From Microbacterium sp. BH-3-3-3 (GTDB taxonomy: Bacteria > Actinomycetota > Actinomycetes > Actinomycetales > Microbacteriaceae), in contig NZ_CP017674.1 in assembly GCF_001792815.1 (NCBI RefSeq), positions 2,418,001 through 2,482,000 on the forward strand: a stretch of 64,000 nt of DNA, given 5' to 3'. Made by a program: the position numbers and the translations under genes. The notes under the pieces were generated by a model that did no database searches, had not been told where the DNA came from, and saw only the letters and a program-made list of their open reading frames with translations. This document shows, in pieces, positions 41,822-49,756 of this stretch (position 1 is the first letter of the stretch; each line of letters starts with the position of its first letter).

Positions 41822-43111
41822 TCAGAGCGTCGAGACGTCGTGACCCTTCGGCAGCGCCACGGAGAGACCTCCGGCGATGATGCGCGTGTAGATGCGTGTC
41901 GCCTCGCCGAACTCGTCGCCGTCCAGTTCGATCGGCTGTGCGGGGGACGTCGCCAACTCGATGCCCGTGCCGCGCAGGTAGCGCACCGAGGTGTCCTTGC
42001 GGCGTTCGAGCACGCGGCGCCCCGCGCGGAACTTGCGCAGGACGGAGTTGTCCCACACGATGCTCCGCCAGACACCCAACCAGCCCAGCACGCCGCTCGG
42101 CTGGAGGACGGCCACGTCGAGTCGGCCGTCGGCGACGGAGGCGTCGGGGATCAGCGCCACGCCGCCCTGCAGGGCGCCGCAGTTCGCGAACAGCACGCTC
42201 TGCACCTTCGCCGAGTGCAGGCGGTGTCCGTTGAGCTGGTACATGACGCGGAAGGGCTTCGCCGAGACGAGCGACCGCGCCGCTCCGTCGACGTACGCGA
42301 CCCAGCCGACCTGCTTCTTCAGGTCGTCGCGCGTGTTCTGGATCATCGCGGCGTCCAGGCCGATGCCAGCCATGACCGAGAACCCGTGCTCCTCGATCTC
42401 GCCGTCGGCCCGGCGGATGCGGGCGAGTCCGGTGTCGATGGGGAGGATGTCGCCTTCGAACGTGGCGCGGATCATCGCGTCGGTGTCGCTCAGCGGAAGG
42501 TTCAGGTTGCGGGCGAGGAGGTTCCCCGTGCCGCTCGGCACGATCGTGAGGGGGACGCCCGAGGAGGTCAGCGCCTCGGCGACCGCGCGAACCGTGCCGT
42601 CGCCGCCGGCTACGACAACGGCATCCACTTTCTCTTCGAGGGCGGCGCGCGTCGAGTCGTCGCCGAGGTCGTCGACGGTCGTCTCGTAGAACAGAGGCTC
42701 GGCCCAGCCCGCCGCGGCGGCCATCTCGGCCACGCGCGCACGCAGCTGCTCAGGCTCGACCTTGGTGGGGTTGTAGATCAGCGCGGCGCGCTTCTTCGCG
42801 GTGGGCTCGGCGTCGATGGGTGCCTCGTCGCCGTCCGCCGAGACGCGCTGGGCCTCGCCGGAGCTCTCGTCCGAGGTGTCCGGCTGAACATCCTCGGGCT
42901 GGTGGATGACGTCGTCGGGCTCCGCGGCGTCCTTCGGGTCGGGAGCGTCCTTGTGAACGTGGTCGTCGACGTCGTCGCCGAGTCGCGCGGCGTGGAAGTC
43001 GTCGCTCGAACCTTCGGCCGCAGCGGCATCCGCCTTCACCGCGGCGGGGGCATCGGAGGGGACGGTCTCGGGGGACTCCGCGTCGTCACGCGGCTCGTCA
43101 GGGGCGGCCAT
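41822..43111 (-). CDS. diacylglycerol/lipid kinase family protein with acidic N-terminal extension
   Basis: 429 aa. The kinase catalytic domain (about 107-240) has ALIYNPTK, the nucleotide loop VVVAGGDGTVRAVAEAL and VPSGTGNLLARNLNLP; the C-terminal beta-rich domain includes VMAGIGLDAAMI and QPIELDGDEFGEAT. Such DagK/YegS-type enzymes phosphorylate diacylglycerol or related lipids at the membrane. The first 105 residues are a disordered Asp/Glu/Ala/Pro tail (DDVDDHVHKDAPDP, HQPEDVQPDTSDESSG) that typical homologues lack. The start at 43111 is the first Met; later starts would remove only the tail. Confidence 0.87.
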   Translation of the reverse strand: MAAPDEPRDDAESPETVPSDAPAAVKADAAAAEGSSDDFHAARLGDDVDDHVHKDAPDPKDAAEPDDVIHQPEDVQPDTSDESSGEAQRVSADGDEAPIDAEPTAKKRAALIYNPTKVEPEQLRARVAEMAAAAGWAEPLFYETTVDDLGDDSTRAALEEKVDAVVVAGGDGTVRAVAEALTSSGVPLTIVPSGTGNLLARNLNLPLSDTDAMIRATFEGDILPIDTGLARIRRADGEIEEHGFSVMAGIGLDAAMIQNTRDDLKKQVGWVAYVDGAARSLVSAKPFRVMYQLNGHRLHSAKVQSVLFANCGALQGGVALIPDASVADGRLDVAVLQPSGVLGWLGVWRSIVWDNSVLRKFRAGRRVLERRKDTSVRYLRGTGIELATSPAQPIELDGDEFGEATRIYTRIIAGGLSVALPKGHDVSTL

Positions 43112-43288
43112 GGGTCCACCCTAGGACCGCGGTGGGCCGCGACCCGGCAGCCGGACCGGGCTTGACGGGGGGATGCCGATGGCCCATGCGTCACGGGGCG
43201 TGCACACGCCGTTCCGCGGCCGACCGCCTGCCGTTCACGGTCGAGGTCGGGGCGGATCCCCGGGGGATGCCGACCATAGGATGGACGC

Positions 43289-44557
43289 GTGATCGACCTG
43301 ACTCTGCTGCGTGAAGATCCCGAGCTCGTGAAGCGCTCCCAGATCGCCCGCGGGGAGTCGCCGGATTCGGTGGACGACGCCCTCGCCGCCGACCGCGACC
43401 GCCGCGCCGCCATCACCGCCTTCGAAGAGCTGCGCGCCGCGCAGAACGCGCACGGCAAGCGCGTCGCGCAGGCGCCGAAAGACGAGAAGGCCGCCTTGGT
43501 GGCCGAGGCGAAGCAACTCAGCGAGCAGGTCAAGGCGGCGCAGCACGCGGTGGGCGAAGCCGAGGCGGCCGCCGACGCGGCCCTCGGCCGCATCGAGAAC
43601 ATCGTGCTCGACGGGGTGCCCGCCGGCGGCGAAGAGAACTTCGTCACCCTGCGCACCCACGGCGAGATCCCCACGTACGACTTCGAACCGCTCGACCACC
43701 TCGCGCTCGGCGAGAAGCTCGGTGCGATCGACATGGAGCGCGGCACCAAGGTGTCGGGCAGTCGCTTCTACTTCCTCACCGGCATCGGCGCGCGTCTCGA
43801 GCTGGCGCTCATGACCCTCGCCCTCGACCGGGCGCTGCAGGCGGGCTTCACCCCGATGATCCCGCCGACGCTCGTGCGCCCCGAGGTCATGCGCGGCACG
43901 GGGTTCCTGGGCCAGCACGCCGACGAGGTGTACCACCTGCCCAAAGAAGACCTCTACCTCGTCGGCACGAGCGAGGTCCCCCTCGCCGGGTACCACATGG
44001 ACGAGATCCTCGACCTCGAGCGGGGCGCCAAGCGCTACGCGGGCTGGTCCACCTGCTACCGCAGCGAAGCGGGTTCGTACGGCAAGGACACCCGCGGCAT
44101 CATCCGCGTGCACCAGTTCAACAAGCTCGAGATGTTCGTCTACACCGACCCCGCCGACTCCGAGGCCGAACACGACCGCCTCGTCGCGATGCAGGAGGGC
44201 ATGTTGCAGGACCTCGGCCTCTCGTACCGCGTCATCGACGTGGCCGCGGGTGACCTCGGCTCCAGCGCCGCGCGCAAGTTCGACATCGAGGCCTGGGTCC
44301 CCACGCAGGACGCGTACCGCGAACTCACGAGCACGTCGAACTGCACGACGTACCAGGCGCGTCGCCTCGAGACCCGCTTCCGGCCCGAGGGCGGGGGCAA
44401 GACGCAGCCCGTGGCGACGCTGAACGGCACGCTCGCGACCACCCGCTGGATCGTCGCCCTGCTCGAGACTCACCAACGGGCCGACGGATCGGTGACGGTC
44501 CCCGAGGTCCTGCGCCCGTACCTCGGCGGGCTCGAGGTCATGGAGCCGGTCGCGTGA
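43289..44557 (+). CDS. serS: serine--tRNA ligase
   Basis: 422 aa, GTG start ([22 protein letters not shown]). Charges tRNA-Ser. The N-terminal coiled-coil arm (about 30-105) is rich in Glu/Lys/Ala; the class II core carries motif 2 ([23 protein letters not shown]) and motif 3 ([15 protein letters not shown]), plus the [13 protein letters not shown] serine/ATP segment. Followed with GTGA overlap by a HAD phosphatase. Two tRNA-Ser genes lie within 6 kb downstream. Confidence 0.97.
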   Translation: MIDLTLLREDPELVKRSQIARGESPDSVDDALAADRDRRAAITAFEELRAAQNAHGKRVAQAPKDEKAALVAEAKQLSEQVKAAQHAVGEAEAAADAALGRIENIVLDGVPAGGEENFVTLRTHGEIPTYDFEPLDHLALGEKLGAIDMERGTKVSGSRFYFLTGIGARLELALMTLALDRALQAGFTPMIPPTLVRPEVMRGTGFLGQHADEVYHLPKEDLYLVGTSEVPLAGYHMDEILDLERGAKRYAGWSTCYRSEAGSYGKDTRGIIRVHQFNKLEMFVYTDPADSEAEHDRLVAMQEGMLQDLGLSYRVIDVAAGDLGSSAARKFDIEAWVPTQDAYRELTSTSNCTTYQARRLETRFRPEGGGKTQPVATLNGTLATTRWIVALLETHQRADGSVTVPEVLRPYLGGLEVMEPVA

Positions 44558-45453
44558 GTCGCGAGGCCGCCCTGCCCGAGACCGGTGACGTCGAGATCGC
44601 CGCGCAGCACGAGGCGGTCGACGTCGTCGAGCGCATCGCCGACGATGCACCCGTCGGGCGCATGCTCATCGCCCTCGACATCGACGGCACCGTGCTGCTC
44701 GAAGACGACACCCTCAGCCCCGGCGTGGTCGAGGCCGTCGCCGGAGCGCACGCGGCGGGCCACGAGGTCATGCTCGCCACCGGGCGCAGCTGGGACAGCA
44801 CCCACCCGATCATGGAGCGCCTCGGCATCCAGCCCGAGTACGCGGTGTGCTCGAACGGCGCCATCGTCATGCGACGCGTCGGCGACGGCAACGCCGCGGT
44901 GTACGAACGCGCGCACGTCGAGACGTTCGACCCGACCCAGGTGCTCACGCTTTTGGGCGAGCACCTCTCGGGCGCCCACTTCCTGGTCGAACTCCCCGAC
45001 GGCTCGCGGCTGTTCACCGACTACCTCGACGACTGGAACCTGCAGGGCGCCAACAAGGTGAGTTTCGCCGAGCTGTCGAACCAGCCCGTGTGCCGCGTCG
45101 TCGTCGTCGCCCCCGAGCAGACCGATCAGGATTTCCTCGAGCTCGTCGAACGCATCGGCCTCACCCAGGTCTCGTACGCGATCGGCTGGACGGCGTGGCT
45201 CGACATCGCGCCTCAGGGCGTCGACAAGTCCACCGCCCTCGAGTTGGTGCGCGGGTGGCTCGACATCGCGGCCGGACGGGTTCTCGTCATGGGCGACGGA
45301 CGCAACGACATCGAGATGATGCAGTGGGCCCTGCGCCACGGCGGCCGGGCGATCGCGATGCACCAGGGGCCGCCCGAGGTGCACGCCGCGGCCGGCGAGG
45401 TGGGCCTGTCGGTGAGCGAGGGCGGCGTCGCCGCGATCCTCCGCGCGCTCTAG
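44554..45453 (+). CDS. HAD-superfamily hydrolase, Cof type (IIB)
   Basis: 299 aa. Motif [16 protein letters not shown] (about 38-52) with nucleophile and general-acid Asp, motif II LATGRSW, a C2B cap (about 100-225), motif III Lys in [11 protein letters not shown], and motif [14 protein letters not shown]. Members dephosphorylate sugar phosphates or FMN/PLP. The first 33 residues are a leader without family similarity. GTG start overlaps the serS stop, so it is co-translated with SerS; the pairing is common in Micrococcales, function unlinked as far as known. Confidence 0.92.
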   Translation: MSREAALPETGDVEIAAQHEAVDVVERIADDAPVGRMLIALDIDGTVLLEDDTLSPGVVEAVAGAHAAGHEVMLATGRSWDSTHPIMERLGIQPEYAVCSNGAIVMRRVGDGNAAVYERAHVETFDPTQVLTLLGEHLSGAHFLVELPDGSRLFTDYLDDWNLQGANKVSFAELSNQPVCRVVVVAPEQTDQDFLELVERIGLTQVSYAIGWTAWLDIAPQGVDKSTALELVRGWLDIAAGRVLVMGDGRNDIEMMQWALRHGGRAIAMHQGPPEVHAAAGEVGLSVSEGGVAAILRAL

Positions 45454-45491
45454 ATCCCGCCGCAGAGGTTCCTGAGCCCGTCGACGGGATC
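45453..45491. terminator. inverted repeat (REP-like) between convergent genes
   Basis: GATCCCG (45453-45459) pairs with CGGGATC (45485-45491). The interior GTTCCTGAGCCCGTCGACGG resembles the dispersed CCTGAGC-GTCGA repeat family common in actinobacterial intergenic regions. Terminator role is plausible only. Confidence 0.4.
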
Positions 45492-45514
45492 GGTCGCCTC
45501 ACGCCCCCCGGGGC

Positions 45515-46765
45515 TCAGCGTCCCCACGCCTCCCGCACGGCCGCGCGCAGCATCCGCGTGTCGGCCGGGTCGAGGTCGCGTCGGCTGCGAGCGAACGCCG
45601 CGCGGGCGGCATCGCGGAACACTCCGGCGCGTGCGGGAGCGGATGCCGCGAGCGAGGCGAGGCATTTCTGCAGGCGCACCTGCACCTCGACGTCGGCCGC
45701 GCCGTCGCGCGCCAGCGGACGGAAGGCGTCGTCGACGAGATCGGTGAGCATCGGGGCGGGGACCCAGACCCGCTCGTACGCCACGTCGGCGTCGGGTTCG
45801 GCCGCCAGCGCTCGGGCGAACACCCGCTGCAGCGAGGCGATGACCTCGATCGCCGTGCCCGGGTCGTTCGTCGCGGCCGAGAGGGCGCGGCTGCCGATCT
45901 CGGTCAGGGCGATCACACCGAATCGGGGGTCCTGCTCGAACGTGCGGTGGTTCTCGATGCGGAACGCACGACGGAGGCCGGTGCGCACGGAATCGTCGAC
46001 CGACCCTGTCACGGCCGCGAGCGGCACCCGGGCATCGGCGATGCGCCCGGGTGTCGCGCGCACGTGGATGTCGAGTCCGTGCCGGCGGGCGAGGCGGTCG
46101 AGCGCGGCGACGTCGACGTGCGTGACGTACCCGACCTTCTCGGCGTGGACGTCCACGGCATCCGGAGGCACGGCGACCGCCGGCCGCGCGCCGAGGGTGG
46201 GGGCGGCGGCGTGGAGCTCGAGCGACGTGGTCGCGGCCCGTTCGACGCGATCGATGACATCGGACATGCGCCCGAACGTCGACAGGTGCGAGATCCAGCG
46301 CAGCAGGGTGAACACGACGATGCCGATGACGACGAGCGTGGCGACGAAGAGGATCGTGCGCCCCTGCGGCAGGTAGTACCCGGTCGACAGGGCGACGATG
46401 CCCACGAGCGAGAAGGTGAACGCCCCGATGAACGTCGAGACGGCGTTCTGCGACGTCGGATCGGCGATGAGCAGGGGCGTCGAGCGGGGCGTCGCCGTGG
46501 TCGTGGCCGCCGAGAACGCGGTGACCATCGCCGTCACCGAGAAGGTGCTGACGGTGAGCATCGCCGTGGCGATGATCTGCAGCAGCGATCCGACCGAATT
46601 CTGCGCGAGGTCGATCCCGAACTCGAAGGGCAGCAGAGGGCCGAGGACGTTCGCGGCGAGGGCGACGACGACGGCGGTCAGCGTGAAGATCGCCGCGCGC
46701 ACCCACACCTGCCGCCCGAGACGGAGGAAGAAGGATGCCAGGGAGCCGCGGATCGTCATCGCCAT
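45515..46765 (-). CDS. DUF2254 predicted membrane protein
   Basis: 416 aa. The N-terminal third has four membrane spans (about 18-40, 55-78, 100-122, 130-155) with the family's LLQIIATAMLTVSTFSVTAMVTAFSAATTTATPRST. The C-terminal two thirds are soluble, with the VGYVTHVDVAALDRLA module and a helical end. DUF2254 proteins are widespread, channel-like membrane proteins of unknown function. MAMTIRG at 46765 is taken as start; the second Met (46759) is possible. Confidence 0.85.
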   Translation of the reverse strand: MAMTIRGSLASFFLRLGRQVWVRAAIFTLTAVVVALAANVLGPLLPFEFGIDLAQNSVGSLLQIIATAMLTVSTFSVTAMVTAFSAATTTATPRSTPLLIADPTSQNAVSTFIGAFTFSLVGIVALSTGYYLPQGRTILFVATLVVIGIVVFTLLRWISHLSTFGRMSDVIDRVERAATTSLELHAAAPTLGARPAVAVPPDAVDVHAEKVGYVTHVDVAALDRLARRHGLDIHVRATPGRIADARVPLAAVTGSVDDSVRTGLRRAFRIENHRTFEQDPRFGVIALTEIGSRALSAATNDPGTAIEVIASLQRVFARALAAEPDADVAYERVWVPAPMLTDLVDDAFRPLARDGAADVEVQVRLQKCLASLAASAPARAGVFRDAARAAFARSRRDLDPADTRMLRAAVREAWGR

Positions 46766-46846
46766 GCGGTCGACGATATCCAGCGCGCGCCGCGGGCGAC
46801 GGGGGATGGACGCGGGCGGGGAGCACGCTCGGGTGCACACGCTCGG

Positions 46847-46852
46847 TAGACT
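46847..46852 (+). promoter_or_regulatory. possible -10 of tRNA-Ser(TGA)
   Basis: TAGACT, 10 bases before the mature tRNA 5' end. No good -35 was seen. Confidence 0.35.
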
Positions 46853-46862
46853 CGAACGACCG

Positions 46863-46950
46863 GGAGGGTTGTCCGAGCGGCCGATGGACCTGGTCTTGAA
46901 AACCAGTGGGCAGAGATGTCCCGTGGGTTCGAATCCCACACCCTCCGCCA
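46863..46950 (+). tRNA. tRNA-Ser (anticodon TGA)
   Basis: 88 nt with encoded CCA. Acceptor GGAGGGT pairs with ACCCTCC; anticodon stem CTGGT-CTTGAAA-ACCAG gives TGA; long variable arm (TGGGCAGAGATGTCCCG) as required for class II tRNA-Ser; T arm GTGGGTTCGAATCCCAC. Reads UCA and, by wobble, other UCN codons. A terminator lies 15 bases downstream. Confidence 0.97.
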
Positions 46951-46964
46951 GATGTGCGTTGTTC

Positions 46965-47000
46965 GAACCCCGCCCCAGCGAAAGCCTGGGCGGGGTTCTT
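46965..47000 (+). terminator. terminator after tRNA-Ser(TGA)
   Basis: GAACCCCGCCCCAG (46965-46978) pairs with CTGGGCGGGGTTC (46986-46998), one bulged C, loop CGAAAGC, followed by TTCTC. Confidence 0.8.
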
Positions 47001-47026
47001 CTCGCGGATCGCTCACGCAAAGGCGC

Positions 47027-47039
47027 TAGAATTCTGTAC
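47027..47039 (+). promoter_or_regulatory. leaderless-type promoter of the toxin-antitoxin pair
   Basis: TAGAAT (47027-47032) ends seven bases before the antitoxin ATG, and no ribosome-binding site is present. This is the arrangement of leaderless actinobacterial transcripts, in which transcription begins at the A of ATG. Confidence 0.6.
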
Positions 47040-47324
47040 ATGACCACCCTCTCTCTCGCCGACGCCCGGGCGAACCTGTCGAAGCTGGTCGAGTCGGCCG
47101 TCACGACACACGAGCGCTTCGACGTCACCCGGAACGGTGACCGTGTCGCAGTGCTGCTCAGCGCTGATGACTACGACGCTCTCCTCGAGACGGTCGACAT
47201 TCTCAGCCGCCCGGATGAGGTTGCGGCGGTGCGTGAGGGTCTGGCCGATCTTGCCTCCGGGGAAAAGTCTTCTCTCGAAGACGTTCGGGCGGCGATGATC
47301 CGGCGCGGACGCCTGTCTTCGTGA
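47040..47324 (+). CDS. antitoxin, Phd/YefM family
   Basis: 94 aa. The N-terminal Phd DNA-binding fold: TLSLADARANLSKLVESAVTTHERFDVTRNGDRVAVLLSADDYDAL is textbook, with the C-terminal ETVDILSRPDEVAAVREGL toxin-binding helix. It should neutralise the toxin encoded next and repress the pair's promoter. Leaderless start. The GTGA overlap with the toxin keeps antitoxin synthesis first. Confidence 0.93.
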   Translation: MTTLSLADARANLSKLVESAVTTHERFDVTRNGDRVAVLLSADDYDALLETVDILSRPDEVAAVREGLADLASGEKSSLEDVRAAMIRRGRLSS

Positions 47325-47593
47325 ACCCGGAGTACGACGTCGTCTTCACGCGGGCCGCCCGGCGCGCGCTCGAACGAGACCTTCCCGAGAAGGTCGCCGC
47401 TGCGGCATTCGAGTTCATCGCGGGCGCTTTGCGCCGGAACCCGCGGCGAGTGGGCAAGCCGCTGCGAGAGCCGCTCGCGCCGCTGTACTCCGCTCGCCGC
47501 GGCGGGTATCGAGTCATTTACCTGATCGTCGACCAGCAGTTGGTGATCGAAATGGTGTCGATCGCGCACCGCCGTGATGCCTATCGCGGGTGA
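47321..47593 (+). CDS. toxin, RelE/ParE superfamily
   Basis: 90 aa, GTG start overlapping the antitoxin stop. RelE fold: YDVVFTRAARRALERDLPEKVAAAAFEFI (helical pair), RVGKPLREPLAPLYSARRGGYRVIYLIVDQQLVIEMVSIAHRRDAYRG. The Arg-rich centre and terminal HRRDAYR match RelE-type ribosome-dependent mRNA interferases, which cut mRNA in the ribosomal A site. Partner antitoxin directly upstream. Confidence 0.93.
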   Translation: MNPEYDVVFTRAARRALERDLPEKVAAAAFEFIAGALRRNPRRVGKPLREPLAPLYSARRGGYRVIYLIVDQQLVIEMVSIAHRRDAYRG

Positions 47594-47719
47594 TGTGCCT
47601 CGCGCCTCGCGACAGTCACGGCATTCTCAGCCGCGCGTCCCTAGTATTACTGCGACCTCCTGCCCTGCGCCGGAGTCGACGTGCTGCCGGGCCGGTGGCA
47701 TCCGTTCGAGAGGACCCGA

Positions 47720-48985
47720 GTGAGCAAGACCACACCGCGCGGTCAGAAGACCATCGCGCGCCACGGCCGGCTGACGTCGCCGGGGCCGCTGGCGCAACTG
47801 TTCCGCGGCCTCGCCATCGTGCTCGCCGTGCTGCTGGTGTCGGGCGGTGCCGTTCTGGCCTACGCCGCGATCGACCTGACCCGCAGCTTCACCGCCGACG
47901 CGGTCGAGCTGAAGAACCAGCCGGCCGTCCCGCCGGACATCGGGGAGTTGAAGGGCGGGGTGAACATGCTGCTCATCGGCACCGATGAGTGCGAGCCCGA
48001 ATTCGCCCAGCTCTTCGGGGATCGGTGCACGGGCGACGACGCCGAGGGCAGCCTCAACGACGTCAACATGCTGGTGCACATCTCCGACGCCCCTCGTCGC
48101 GTGACCGTCATCTCGTTCCCGCGTGACCTGATGGTGCCGATCCCGGCGTGCACCGACAAAGACGGCTACGAGAACTCGGCCATGAGCAAGCAGCAGATCA
48201 ACAGTGCGTTCTCGTACGGCGGGCTCTCGTGCGTCGTCGAGACGATCTCGCAGCTCAGCGGCCTCGAGATCCCGTTCGCCGCGAAGGTCAGCTTCGGCGG
48301 CGTCATCAACATCACCGACGCGATCGGCGGCGTCGACGTCTGCATCGCGAACGGCATCAAAGACCCCTACACCGGCATCGACTGGCCCGCCGGAACGCGC
48401 ACGGTCGTCGGCCTCGACGCCCTGCAGTTCCTGCGCACCCGCCACGGTGTCGGCGACGGCGGCGACCTCGGGCGCATCTCGAACCAGCAGCAGTACATGT
48501 CGCGTCTCGCCAACAAGCTGAAGAGCCAGGAGGTGCTGTCGAACCCGGCGACGCTGTACAAGCTCGCCTCGACCGCGCTGCGCAACGTCGACCCGTCGAC
48601 CTCGCTGACCAACCCCCTCACGCTGGTGCAGATCGCCTCGGCCGTGAAGGACGTGCCGTTCAACGAGATCGTCTTCGTGCAGTACCCCACCTACACCGAC
48701 CCGTCCGACGCGAACCGCGTGGTCCCCGACCGCGAAGACGCCGACACGCTGTGGGCCGCGCTCGCGGCGAACCAGCCGCTGCAGCTCTCGGGCAACCTCA
48801 GCGACGGCGACGGGGTGGTGGTCGACGAGAACGGCGCTCCGGCTCCGACCGAGACCGCAGCCCCCGCGCCCACCGACGGAACCGAGCCGACCCCGGCGCC
48901 GACGTCGGAGGCGATCGTGCTGCCCTCGGGCATCGCCGGGCAGACCGCCGCGCAGGCCACCTGCTCGAACGGCAACGTGCGCTGA
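47720..48985 (+). CDS. LCP (LytR-CpsA-Psr) family cell-wall glycopolymer ligase
   Basis: 421 aa from a GTG preceded by GAGAGGA. N-terminal cytoplasmic tail, TM anchor (about 31-56), then the LCP domain (about 75-275): NMLLIGTDE, NDVNMLVHISDAPRRVTVISFPRDLMVPIP (catalytic Arg/Asp region), INSAFSYGG, and LDALQFLRTRHGVGDGGDLGRISNQQQYM (Arg and Gln contacts to the lipid pyrophosphate). LCP enzymes attach teichoic acids, arabinogalactan or other polymers to peptidoglycan outside the membrane. The C-terminus has a Pro/Thr/Ala-rich linker (APAPTETAAPAPTDGTEPT). A perfect 15-bp terminator follows. Confidence 0.92.
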   Translation: MSKTTPRGQKTIARHGRLTSPGPLAQLFRGLAIVLAVLLVSGGAVLAYAAIDLTRSFTADAVELKNQPAVPPDIGELKGGVNMLLIGTDECEPEFAQLFGDRCTGDDAEGSLNDVNMLVHISDAPRRVTVISFPRDLMVPIPACTDKDGYENSAMSKQQINSAFSYGGLSCVVETISQLSGLEIPFAAKVSFGGVINITDAIGGVDVCIANGIKDPYTGIDWPAGTRTVVGLDALQFLRTRHGVGDGGDLGRISNQQQYMSRLANKLKSQEVLSNPATLYKLASTALRNVDPSTSLTNPLTLVQIASAVKDVPFNEIVFVQYPTYTDPSDANRVVPDREDADTLWAALAANQPLQLSGNLSDGDGVVVDENGAPAPTETAAPAPTDGTEPTPAPTSEAIVLPSGIAGQTAAQATCSNGNVR

Positions 48986-48990
48986 CCCCC

Positions 48991-49030
48991 GCCGCCCGGC
49001 ATCCGGATCGTGGTTCGGATGCCGGGCGGC
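48991..49030 (+). terminator. terminator of the LCP gene
   Basis: Perfect 15-bp stem GCCGCCCGGCATCCG (48991-49005) with 49016-49030, 10-nt loop, seven bases after the stop. Confidence 0.8.
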
Positions 49031-49037
49031 GACCGGT

Positions 49038-49043
49038 TAGTAT
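49038..49043 (+). promoter_or_regulatory. possible -10 of tRNA-Ser(GCT)
   Basis: TAGTAT, 37 bases before the mature tRNA, directly after the LCP terminator, so a fresh promoter is needed here. -35 not clear. Confidence 0.4.
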
Positions 49044-49080
49044 GGACCGGTGTGTTCGTGCCGAAAGGCGTCGATCACCT

Positions 49081-49172
49081 GGAGACGTCGCATAGTCAGG
49101 CCTAGTGCACCACCCTGCTAAGGTGGAGTCCCCGTAAGGGGACCGAGGGTTCAAATCCCTCCGTCTCCGCCA
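49081..49172 (+). tRNA. tRNA-Ser (anticodon GCT)
   Basis: 92 nt with encoded CCA. Acceptor GGAGACG pairs with CGTCTCC; anticodon stem CCACC-CTGCTAA-GGTGG gives GCT (reads AGC/AGU); long variable arm AGTCCCCGTAAGGGGACC; T arm GAGGGTTCAAATCCCTC. Unrelated accessory-type genes begin right after its 3' end. Confidence 0.97.
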
Positions 49173-49448
49173 TTTTTCCCAGGTCAGGGCCAGGGCGAGG
49201 GCGAGCATCTTCGCGGCGATCGCATCGAGGTCGGTGTCGACGGTGTGCGGGTTGCCGCCCTGTCGTGCGGCGAAGAACATCGTCACCAGCTTTTGCAGCG
49301 TGAACGACCGCTTCGGAGCTAACGGGCTGCTCGTCTCGATGAAGTGCTTCTGCTTGCGCTCCCGAACGAGCTGCGCCGCCGTCTCCTCCTCGGAGGAGAA
49401 CAACGGTGCCGGTCCGGTCTGTACGACGCCCTCCGGGCTCTCGCTCAT
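49173..49448 (-). pseudogene. ORF fragment with strong RBS running antisense into tRNA-Ser
   Basis: From ATG 49448, preceded by AGGAGG with 5-nt spacing, an orderly soluble protein reads MSESPEGVVQTGPAPLFSSE..., then RKQKHFIETSSPLAPKRSFT, LQKLVTMFFAARQGG and a C-terminal KMLALALALTWEK. No stop occurs before the tRNA: the frame passes through the antisense of the tRNA into noncoding sequence (stop only at 48798). This looks like a gene whose 3' part was lost when the tRNA-proximal sequence was rearranged. Family not recognised. The remaining 300 bp up to 49756 carry the promoter and operator of the next operon. Confidence 0.55.
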
Positions 49449-49614
49449 CCTGACCTCCTCCTGGCCCTGCTCCGCGAGGCGGCAGCGCGGACGGTCGGGT
49501 TGCAGGCGTTCGATGAGCAACTACTCGCGTGCTGTGCCCTGCTGTCGGGGCATGGTGTGGAGATGGACACGGTCCCGCACGCGCGTACGTACCGGCGGTG
49601 TCTGCCCGTCGGCG

Positions 49615-49644
49615 ACAGTTCATGCGGCGAAAACGACAGATTGT
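49615..49644 (+). promoter_or_regulatory. LytTR-type direct-repeat operator upstream of the GH3 operon
   Basis: ACAGTTCAT (49615-49623), 12-bp spacer, ACAGATTGT (49636-49644). The geometry (9-12-9, 21-bp period) is that of AgrA and ComE sites. Each half is flanked by CG before and G after, as are the two halves at 59657-59686. It lies 113 bp upstream of the GH3 start; a possible weak -10 (GATGAA, 49675) is about 30 bp further down. Confidence 0.7.
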
Positions 49645-49756
49645 GCGGCAGGGCGGGCGACCGGCGCGCACCACGATGAAATGACTGCTGGCACCACTGC
49701 GCCGAGGCAGGGCGCCGATCTCCATCGTCGGGGATCTGCACACAGAGGAGTACACA

